Of a DNA stretch of 64,000 bases, positions 54,971-64,000 are shown in pieces. Made by a program: the position numbers and the translations under genes. Under the pieces are notes generated by a model, which was given only the letters and a program-made list of their open reading frames with translations, made no database searches and was not told where the DNA came from. This DNA is from Acestrorhynchus altus (lineage: Eukaryota > Chordata > Actinopteri > Characiformes > Acestrorhynchidae), in NCBI GenBank assembly GCA_034509495.1, contig CM067518.1, positions 7,309,695-7,373,694 on the forward strand, written 5' to 3'. The first letter of the stretch is position 1. Every line of letters starts with the position of its first letter.

Positions 54971-57313
54971 TTATATGTTCTTTATATTTGTAATTATGAA
55001 ATAATTTAAGCCTTTTTAATGCTTATGTTTGTATAGGTGGTTTGTACACTGGTGATATTTTTTATTTTATACAATGAAAGATGAAGAGCTGTGTATAAGG
55101 ATTTGCTGAGTTTCATGTCTGATTGGCTACAGATGCCATGTTTACTACTGCTCAATAAAAAGGACAACGTGTCATTGTGCCAATGGTGCTCAAATGTTTG
55201 CACAATATGCACAATTTTGGAAAATTTCAAATGTTGAAATATAATTTTTTTTTTACTTTATATTCAAATTGTTCTGCTAGTAATAGTGATCTCAATAAGA
55301 GTCAGTTGGCTAAACTCTAAACAGCATTGTTTTTTTCTTTCTCTGCTAATACTGCTGTGCAATGAACTGACTTAAGAATCATTAGACTGACATAAACTGC
55401 ACATCATAAGAATCTGCAAAATGCAATAAATGTACATGGAAAAGCTTAATGAAATCAGGTGGTATGACAATATGGGTCAATTATTAGAATATTCTTTGTT
55501 TTTAGGTCATATGTGCATGCCTGGGAGAGGTACCTGAGTGTATAACAACAGAGCAGCTGTATGGGTGAGGGTGGATGGGAGGGAAGCAAGACTGCTTGCA
55601 GTGAATGAACAGAGCAGTCATTGTCGTGGATACTCATGATTACACTCATAATTGTTATTCAGCCCTATGTTGGCTATGTGAGAGTAGGTGTGACCTTCAA
55701 CTGCACTGTATTCATTGACTATCACAGTGTGCCACTAAAAATAAACATTTTTGTGGTGATCTGTAAGAGAACTACTTCTGAGGGTGCCTAGATATTATAT
55801 ATTTATCTGTTGGAATGTATTGAAAGATTCTATAGGGAACCAAAAGTTGTTCTCATTTGACTGGGGGACTCCAAAGAGTGCTTTTTGACCTTTATTTTTG
55901 AGCAAAGTTTTTTATTGCAACTCCATGAAAATGCTCCTTGTTCATATTTTTTTCTAGCACAAGGTTATGTCACAAGGTGTTTCAGAGACTTAGAGACTTA
56001 GAAACCACATCCTGTTGAGTTGTGCTTCAGTCAACCACAGCTGAAAGAATTTGTATTTATTTACACAGAAATGTTTATTTGGTGCTTCATATACATTCTG
56101 CATTCATTTTTAGAATAGTCCAACCGTAAGTGAAAGCAAGAGAATTTCCCCCGAGCGTTCCTTCTGAAGTGTTCTGCATATCTCAAAAGGAAGTATCCAT
56201 CAGAAAGTCAGCACATGCTGCCAGGTTGAGTGCTCATCTTCAGTTTGCACAATGTTGGCGAGAGAGCCTTGCCTTTTAGCTCACACCATTTACCCCCACT
56301 TGTCTTGTCACAGTGTATCCAGCAGCAGCGTTTCCATTTCAAAAGCTGCCAGTTTGAGCTTTAGCCACAACCTCAGTGACAGATTTGCAGAACAAAGAAC
56401 TTGCTTGGCCCCTAACCTGTCGCACATCCCATAGTTTTGCCCCCAGGGCTCATTCTGTCCTAGGCTATTATAAATATACATGAACATTTAAACTCCACTC
56501 AGCAGAAGAAACAAAATGTTTGTTTGATGACAAAAATACACTAATTACACTTTCTAGTAAAAGCTATTTGAAAAAATGCCAACAAAACACCAACTGCTGT
56601 TAAACTGCTTAAATGTTTCTGTTACAAACATCTTTGACTATTTAAACTACAGACCATAGATAAGATCTATATGCAAACCACCCTTTTTAGTTAAACTTTT
56701 ATCTAAACTTTTTTATTCTTACTTTAGCAATGGCTAATTTGGTAATGCTAATTATGCAAAAATAATCCTAAAATATCTGAGACACTGACACTGACACAGA
56801 TACTGCTGTATTGGTCCAGCCTTGCATTACAAATCATATGTGACCACTTAAACTACAGTTAACAGAAAGCAATTAAGAAAGAATTGCTATGATTCATTTT
56901 TAAATTAACACATACTAATTTTACTTCCTACTTCCATAATCTAATAAAAAGGTCAATACATTAGCTGTGGTGTTATAAATATACATGACTGCAGTCAACA
57001 GAGGAAATTTAATGAAAAAATATATTTAGTACATATTAGTACATACACTTGCTAGCAAATGTAACTAAACAATTTCAATTGATTTCAAGACACAGACTGC
57101 TATATTACAATTTAAGTGATCATTTATACAGCAGACCAAATTAATTTATACCTTCTAATGCTAATTACATGTGTTTGTGTGATTGAACAATAACTCTAAA
57201 GTCACAAACTGCTGTAGTTAAAAATCTATTCTTATCAAATTTATTTGTTTAGCGCTTTTTAAAACTAGATCTGTTGCACAGCTTATCGAGTAATAAAACC
57301 AAAGTAAAACATA

Positions 57314-57350
<37 letters not shown>
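57314..57350. repeat. (AAT)n microsatellite
   Basis: About twelve trinucleotide units. Confidence 0.95.
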
Positions 57351-57625
57351 GTTTAAATGGAATAGGATACATCAGCCTTTCCTTTCCCAACAGTCCATGC
57401 TGAGGGTCTGTGGGAGAACAATGAAGTCAGCTGCTCCTGACACATGAAGACAAAAACCTCACAACCCACACACATCTCTCAGGCAGCCATTACACACCAG
57501 CAGTGTGTGCTGAATACACAATCACACTCACACCCTCTAGAGTCACTCAGTACCTGCTGGTTTATACTTTAAGGGTAAAATCTAATAAGAGACATTTTAC
57601 TAATAAACCATAGCTTTTGTATGTA

Positions 57626-57662
57626 TTAGAATAGAATAGAATAGAATAGAATAGAATAGAAT
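57626..57662. repeat. (AATAG)n microsatellite
   Basis: Seven pentanucleotide units, the reverse complement of the CTATT run at 9977-10024, suggesting the tail of an inverted LINE copy. Confidence 0.85.
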
Positions 57663-58800
57663 AATCATTCATCCTCAGTACATTTTAACATTGAATTGTT
57701 GATAAACATTGAATTGAACATTTGAATTGATCAACAGACATAGCCATGTTTTCTGCCCTACTTTATGCTTTTGTTCCTTACTGATGTGACTACTAACTAT
57801 TCAGGCTGATATTATCCCCAAGGGTATTACACCCCCCTGCACACCCTTTCCCTCCCCTCCCCGTTACCAAACAGTGACAACTCCACACTGCTGAAAAGCA
57901 CAATTCTGCTCCACTCCACACAGGCATGCAACACACACATGAATTAGTGTACTTGTCACAAGCACTATTTGAATCTTTCTGGTTTGACTGGATGGCTGGC
58001 TTGATTTTTACTTGCAACTCTTTGGATCAGAGGGGTGATTAACAGCCAGGAGCACCTTGTGGGAGGATTTTTTGTAAGTTAAATAGCACTGGTTAATCAG
58101 CTAAACTAATCACTGAGCAAACAAAGACGTCTCATTGTAGCTCACTCACTTTATCAGAAATTCTTTAGAGTAGAGGCAACACTAGTGAACGAGTCTGTTC
58201 ACTTTCACAGGCCATTTTCTGAAATGAGTAATAAATAACAAGAAAGTATCAAAGTGTCCCTCTGTAATACTGCCGAGTGAGACATCAAACATCATAACAT
58301 CTTGCTGTAAGTCAGCCTGACCCTGGTCCTTTTCTGCATCTACAGGCCAGTGGGGATCTTTCGGCCAGCAGTTTCATCGCTCCCAGACATAATAACGCCA
58401 TTCCAGATTACTAGCTGCTCACAGAGCTTTTGTGGTGGCACAACAATAGGAAATGAGCGGGAGGCCTCGGTGTGTCACATGTGGTGCCTTTGATTATCAT
58501 TCTAGACTTGTTTGTATGACAGAGACTCAGGAAGGAGCAAGAATACTCCAAAGGTGAAAAGGAACTACACCTTATTCAAAACATCTCTGAGCGAACACAA
58601 ATGAACAGCCATCAAAAGCAAAACAATAAAGCAAGTTATGGGCTTAGGGAGGAAAGTGCTATGCTGTTATTAAAGGCTGAGTGAAAATTTGGACTATGCT
58701 TGGGCACTTTCCATTTGTCTATGATGAATTGTGAAACATGTAGGAGTATCATGCCTTAATGTTGATAAGAACATATATCATATATCCTATTTCCATTTTG

Positions 58801-59190
58801 ATCATACAGTATTACTGACCCTGTGTTACTTTACTGTGTGTGTGTGTACACCAATAACATAAGGTGGAGCAATTAGGCAGGAGTGCCTAATAAAATGAGT
58901 GGACACAGTGTTTAAACAATCTAGAAGCACTGCTGTGTCTGATCCACTAATACCAGTAATGCAACACACACCAACACGCCACCATAATTTAAGTGTCACT
59001 GCACTGCTGAGAATGTTCCACCACTCACATAATATGAATTCCTGGTGGTCCTGTGGGGTTGTAGCCATTGAAGAACAGGGTGAAAGGAGAATAAAAAAGT
59101 ATGCGGAGAAACTGCAGTCTGTAATTATAGACCTACAAAGTGCTCCTGTATAGTAAGAGGAGCTGATAAATGGGTTGAGCAGTGTATATG
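58801..59190 (-). repeat. Half of a large palindromic fish repeat
   Basis: 'aaggtggagcaattaggca', 'tgctgtgtctgatccactaa', 'tcactgcactgctgagaatg', 'attgaagaacagggtgaaag' and 'ctacaaagtgctcctgtat' are ordered blocks of a family abundant in otophysan genomes. Another piece is at 14961-15120. Frames inside are not genes. Confidence 0.8.
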
Positions 59191-59637
59191 TGTGTCAGGT
59201 ACTAAGAAATAAGCGTATGTTGAACATGTTGAAATGGTGAATTCAGAAAGAATTGTGTCATACAATTAATGAGTTGACATCACAGACAAGTTACGCCACA
59301 AAATACAAAACACAAGTGTTGAATCAGCATTAGCACACACACCTTGGTGATGTGACAAATGAAGGCTTAAATGAAAAGCCTTCAAGCATTTTGGGGACAG
59401 GAAGTGACATCTGTATATGCTGAACACAACACATACAAGGGAGAGCAGTATTTGTCACCTTTCTATTTGTTACCATTGCCTTTACTAAGGAACCCCTGAA
59501 GACCTACAAGAAGGGTGTAGATCTTCAAAAGTTTGTAAAGTTTTTTTTAATATCAGCTACAACTTACAACTTTTTTTGTTAAATTATTTGAAACTGAGCA
59601 AGATTAGTGATTCCCTTATAGAAACAACCCTGGTTGC

Positions 59638-59693
59638 AAAACAAACAAACAAACAAACAAACAAACAAACAAACAAACAAACAAACAAACAAA
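59638..59693. repeat. (AAAC)n microsatellite
   Basis: About fourteen tetranucleotide units. Confidence 0.95.
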
Positions 59694-61879
59694 ATAACTT
59701 TACCAATGAAAACTGTTTATGATCAATTCAGCAATAAACAAAGTTTAATTACGGTTATAACAGATGATAGGGCTCATTGAAACGGTGCACTCTTAAAAAT
59801 AAAGGCAATATAAAGAGTTACTTGTTGAGCAATGCTGACATGTGTGAGAATCAACAACCTTTAAATTGGTAAAAAGTGAAACATTCTTTAAGACTTCACT
59901 TCTCTATTATGAACCTGATTTATGAAACCAAAAGTGTTTTTTTTCTATAGGACTGTTGAAAGAACTATGTATAATGCCCTTTTTTTAAAGAGTGTGTCCA
60001 AAAGGTCTGGTAAACTGACACAAACACAGCCCATTCACTACAGTTCTATGAGGTTTCCAACCCAAAATTATAACCATATCTGTTTCCACATAAATGTGAA
60101 TAGTGAAAGAGGCTGTGTTATGTTCAGAATAGAAAGGTTGTGTTACTTATAATAGTGGAACTCTTTTTAATCTATAAAGAACAACCTCTAACAGTCTATC
60201 CTATACAATACGTTTTCCATCAAAGGGAAGAACCATTAAACCATGTAAAGACTCATGCAAACACCAGCACAAATACTCATACAAAACACTTTAAACCATT
60301 ATGAAGTTGTGTTTCTGTGCCCAACTGCTTTAACCTCATTTAAACATTGCAGAAGGAAGTCAAGTGGGAGGTGTCCAGCCAGCTAGCTGAGCTGAGGTGT
60401 TCAGGCAAATGTTCAATAGCATAGGCTGATGCAGATTTGTCTCCTCCCCGACAGCTGTGGTGTTCAACTGAGAGCTCCCTCTTTCTTCCTCTTTCTCAAA
60501 GGAAAGACAGCAGTGAGCCACGAACTTGTAAGCTTGTGTGTAAAGGATGATGAATAGACACACAACTGTGTATTTCAGTTTGCATGTGCTTCAATGGTAT
60601 TACTGTAGCTGGCAAAGAATACTAGGTTTGATTTAGAAGCAGCAGGGGTTTCTTGGATCTCATGAAAGAGATACTGTATTGCCTGTCATAAAGGTTTTTT
60701 CAGTGTAAGTGAGACTTTTATGGAAAAATAAATCTTGTAGGGCCTAGATTTCCTCTCTGGTTATGTTGCAAGTAGTCAGTGTCACTTTGCCATGACGTTA
60801 ATACTCTTAGATTAGACAACAGTAATGCATATGTATATAATCTTATGTACTGTAGGCTGTAGGCTTCAAAACTTTAAGCAATTTATAATTCTCTAATGTT
60901 TTCCTTGGTGCTGTTTTCTGCATGTAAATGAAGCTCCCACCCACCACAGCTGACATGCTGTTTATTTAAGCTAATGAGAAACAGTTATTTTACTAACGCA
61001 ATAAGAGAACAAGTGAGTTTTTCTACTGATAATATCTCTTTAACACCTATTTTACAACTTGCGTAAAGATGTGAAAATAAGTAAAATTCTATTATATAAA
61101 TAAACTTGTATATATCTACAGATCATAAATCAAATAGTTGAAGCATTACATCAGATTAAAAGGGAAAAAAATTATATTCTTTTTGAATCCATTTGAGTTC
61201 TCTGTAAACAACAATAGTGAAATGGAGAAGGGCCTAAGGGAGATTCCAAAAAGCTTCATCTTGTGCTCCATGGGGGTGGGAGTATGGGGGAGGGGATGTG
61301 TAGTTTCATTCACATGCATAATATTAAGGAGGGAAAGAAAGGTGAATATCGGTGAAGGATTATCAGGTTAACACTTTTTCAACATATAAGGAACAACATG
61401 GCTATGCTAAATGCTGAATGGGCTGTAGGTCAAGTTGTACTTGTGTAGTGTAAACTACAGAAACCACAGGGTACTATACCACACAGGGAGGGGGTGGGGA
61501 CTTACAGCCAAAATCAATATTGTTCTTTTTAAATTCTGAGATTCAGCAATCACAGCAAACAGTTTCCTTTGGGTATTTAAAGGGAACCCTGACTGTTAAA
61601 ACCTGTATCTCTTAAAATAGTATAGTTACATAATTAGCTCAATGTTCCTCATTCAGTGGGCAAGAACACTTGATGTTATAAAATGGCCTTTGTTTAAAGA
61701 AATACTTGGTTTGTTCAGGATATTTATTAGTATTTGAAAATTTCATCATACTGAGGCTGTGCCTTAGCAATTATGGTTCCTTTAAATTTGTACTCAGACA
61801 GCATAAGAACAGTTCCTGTTTCTTTGAAACCTAAAGAAAACACCATAAGCTGTGTGACCTGAACACACTTAACAATTCG

Positions 61880-62340
61880 AGTTCTTCAGTAAAGAAAATG
61901 GTTCTATATAGAACCATGAACATATAGAATTGCATGACTACAGGATTAGCTGAATCTTCAGTCTGATGGAAAACATGCTGTGAAGGGTTATAAATAGAAT
62001 GCTTCTGAAAAGCATATATAGCACCAAAAGTGTGTTTTTCCAGTAAAGAAAATGGCTGTATATAGAACCATGAACAACCCATTGAATAAAGGGTTATTTG
62101 CATTGTGAAAGTTTTCTTCAGCTTAATGCACAGTGTGCTGTAGTGGGTTCTATATAGAACCATTTTGAAAAAGGCGTGGAACCAAAAAGGGTTCTTCTGT
62201 TGTTATGATGACAAACGTGTAACACAAGAAGCACATTCTCCAACAATCTGAAGAACCCTTTCACAATGCAAATAATCATTTAATCATGCAAAGGGTTGTT
62301 TGGGTGTTTGCGGTTCTGTATACAACCATTTTCTTTATTA
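61880..62340. repeat. Cluster of 'ggttctatatagaacc' foldback elements
   Basis: The 16-base palindrome 'ggttctatatagaacc' or close variants occur at about 61909, 62054 and 62147, with 'ccaaaaagggttcttc' and 'cctttcacaatgcaaataat' flanks typical of this small fish element. Two or three copies are nested. Confidence 0.75.
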
Positions 62341-62399
62341 GAACCAGATAATAAGATCAGCTCTTTTAACCTCTCTGACTTACTTATGATCAGAGGAGA

Positions 62400-62475
62400 A
62401 TCCAGGTCCAGAAATGAAAAATGTTTTGCTCTGACACTGGTGCAGAGAGTTTGTTTACTTTCTGGACCTGGATTG
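62400..62475. repeat. Short inverted repeat
   Basis: 'tccaggtccagaaa' (from 62401) and 'tttctggacctgga' (to about 62472) are exact reverse complements, enclosing about 45 nt. Confidence 0.7.
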
Positions 62476-63033
62476 GCCACCTCTGTTTATTAGCAGTAAA
62501 TCCTGCTGTGGTTGTGATCAGTGAAGTAGCTGTTGTGTATGATCTGGATGGCTGAACAAAGAAACATCAGCCCTCAGGTCCGACCAGGGCGCCATGTGAT
62601 CTGAAATGAAGCACTTTCACAGAAGTCTTAACGAGGAAATCATGACGCAGAGAGGCATGGCGGATTCTTCCATAGGTTTTGCATACACCTCTGTCTCCCC
62701 CTCCCCCAAAGCCTACATGGCGTGTGCAGGACTGGTGTAGAGAATGGAGCAGGAGACATGTAGGGCATCAGTCAGTTCTCTCTCGAACACCCGATTTCGT
62801 GCTGTTTCATTAGTCAGGTTGGAGCTGCTGCTGTCGAAGTTTATCAGCCACGAAGCACAGTAACGAGCGGAGGGCTGTGTCTGTAAACAGCCATGACAGA
62901 TAAATGGTCTGTTTAGATCAGCTGGACTCCTGGATACAAGTTAGAAACCCATGTCTGGTGCCCACACAGGAGTCCAGCCACCTATAAAAGTGGCAAGGGC
63001 AGCATGATTTCACTAATTAAAAAAATAAAATAA

Positions 63034-63037
<4 letters not shown>

Positions 63038-63090
<53 letters not shown>
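63038..63090. repeat. (TA)n run ending at an adapter-like sequence
   Basis: About 26 TA units. The last one is followed without gap by the sequence at 63091. Confidence 0.95.
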
Positions 63091-63091
<1 letters not shown>

Positions 63092-63109
63092 TGTCTCTTA
63101 TACACATCA
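63091..63109 (+). other. Tn5/Nextera mosaic-end sequence (library adapter contamination)
   Basis: 'ctgtctcttatacacatca' equals the 19-base Tn5 mosaic end as used in Nextera libraries, except for its last base (A instead of T). On the minus strand it translates to MCIRDS, the familiar protein-database fingerprint of this adapter. The following 'aaaagacag' resembles the end of the opposite strand of the adapter. It is not fish sequence. Confidence 0.9.
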
Positions 63110-63589
63110 AAAGACAGACCAAACGTGTCAGAACTGGCAGCACATTAACATACACGTCCCTTCTTTTCTTCTTCTTCTTCTTCTTCTTCAACTTACTGAT
63201 GGAAGTTCGATTCAGCTTACTGAACCGATTCATTCGGAGCCGCCCCCGAGTGAATGAACCGACCATCCGATTCAAACAAGCAAGGCTGTGTCTGAAACAC
63301 GACAAAAGACTCTTCCTCCACATTACTCTGAGGCAGGAAGGCACCAAGTCGTGTCTGAACCAAAGCCTGGTGGTCTAGTCCTCCATAACATTGGGTGAAA
63401 CGGATATAAGCAATGATAGCACCTGAACGCTCGTATCTACTGGGATGTGGACACTCAGGCAACATCTAATGACTTCTAGAGGTATTCACCATTAAACTGG
63501 CTTATGAGACACCGAGGCATTGAGTTATTAGGTCAGGTTATTTTCAGGCTGTTGGTGGTACTTAACAACACAAACGAAGATGTAGAGGA
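63110..63589. other. DNA between the adapter and the CpG island
   Basis: A CTT-rich run at 63168-63190, then a 'ttcgattcagcttactgaac'-type element with 'gaaccgattcattcggagcc', related to the elements near pfdn4 (20918-20960, 21375-21525). 'aggaaggcaccaagtcgtgt' (63334) recurs at 19618. No gene. Confidence 0.5.
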
Positions 63590-64000
63590 GGGAAATCCAG
63601 GTCCGGGAGTAAGAATCCGCTCCGGGTTGCGTTCCTGGGTTTCGCTGTGTGAGCGACGGTCGGAACGACATCCCGGAGCGGAGTTTCAGGGTCCGGACCG
63701 GATTGGCCTCATCCACACAGACCCCCGCACGGGTTCGTCCCAGCCGGCCTCGTGAATCGGTTCGGCCGGGTGATTGACACGAGCCGACTCCGCGCGGCGA
63801 CTCGCTCGTTCGGACGTCGCTCTGATAAACGACTTTTACCGAAGAATAGTTTGGAGGAGCACGTGACCAGAGGTGCCCTCTATGTGCGCGCGCCTCCGAG
63901 CGCAACAGCTGCACAGTGAGATCCGCAAACACGGCGCGACGAACGGCCGAGCGCGACCTTAACTCGGCGGCCGCTGCGGCTCGGACACCTGACTCCGAGC
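63590..64000. promoter_or_regulatory. CpG island, probable promoter of a gene beyond the window
   Basis: A sharp rise in GC and CpG compared with everything before it. It contains 'agcacgtgaccag' (E-box, about 63858), a NotI site gcggccgc (about 63968) and many CG steps. Open frames here (for example 63528-63932 on minus) are consequences of few stop codons in CpG-rich DNA. Direction and identity of the gene cannot be told. Confidence 0.6.

Larger units (their letters stand above)
52843..58800. other. Intergenic DNA after bcas1
   Basis: Holds long simple repeats: (TA)n 53382-53450, (GA)n 53984-54033, (TA)n 54159-54223, (AAT)n 57314-57350 and (AATAG)n 57626-57662. A foldback-like 'agtgtactt' element is at about 54670-54970. 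Two less AT-rich stretches (53760-53960, 58290-58540) could be regulatory. No gene. Confidence 0.6.
59191..62600. other. Intergenic DNA
   Basis: Contains (AAAC)n at 59638-59693, pieces of the 'ggttctatatagaacc' element near 59918-60240 and a cluster of it at 61880-62340, a G-rich run at 61272-61294, and an inverted repeat of 'tccaggtccagaaa' at 62400-62475. No gene. Confidence 0.6.

Noticed and set aside
63528..63932. 134-codon minus-strand frame at the right edge
   Set aside because: Few stops are expected in CpG-rich DNA. No recognisable domain, and the plus strand is open too.

Overview
This window looks like nuclear DNA from a teleost fish, probably an otophysan (catfish or characin type). 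Three things point there: split genes with GT/AG introns and vertebrate proteins, decayed Tc1-like transposons with fish-type ends, and tRNA-derived SINEs and small foldback elements typical of fish genomes. There are no operons, bacterial genes or CRISPR arrays. Most long open frames are repeat-derived or lie across real exons in the wrong frame.

Two protein-coding genes are well supported. pfdn4 (prefoldin subunit 4) is on the minus strand with four coding exons between 17178 and 20883; together they encode 134 residues, the length I know for the human protein. bcas1 (breast carcinoma amplified sequence 1, a myelinating-oligodendrocyte protein) is on the plus strand from 29039 to 52234. I could assemble 18 coding exons with consistent intron phases and no internal stop (2907 nt including the stop, 968 residues). 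The two genes are head to head, about 8.2 kb apart. In human 20q13.2 I recall CYP24A1 lying between them, but I see no trace of it here.

The most remarkable feature is the structure of bcas1. One symmetrical (phase 1-1) exon has been tandemly copied to seven exons (31653-38835). Each copy ends in a short aromatic/basic motif of the SFFK-x-FKK type. The surrounding introns are copied too, and the copies fall into an acidic and a basic subtype. The first copy has lost its ancestral splice acceptor and has an in-frame one 12 nt downstream. The last copy has lost its ancestral donor and reads on to a new one. A second tandem duplication of three exons lies in the 3' half, and its final exon (48325-48393) is dead. 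A long exon-like stretch (39478-40230) is decaying. The protein keeps a predicted N-myristoylation start (MGNRQS) and a C-terminal GVQTE motif resembling dynein light chain ligands.

Layout: 1-17 kb is intergenic, with Tc1 relics, foldback elements and some AT-rich conserved-looking stretches; 17-21 kb is pfdn4, with an intron 1 full of small elements; 21-29 kb is the shared upstream region, with an IR/DR-type Tc1 relic, a G-quadruplex candidate and a POU/SOX motif cluster; 29-52 kb is bcas1; 52-63.5 kb is intergenic with long simple repeats; from about 63.59 kb the sequence becomes a CpG island, probably the promoter of a gene beyond the window. At 63091-63109 a near-perfect Tn5/Nextera mosaic end directly follows a (TA)n run. 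This is a sequencing or assembly artefact, so continuity across it should not be trusted.
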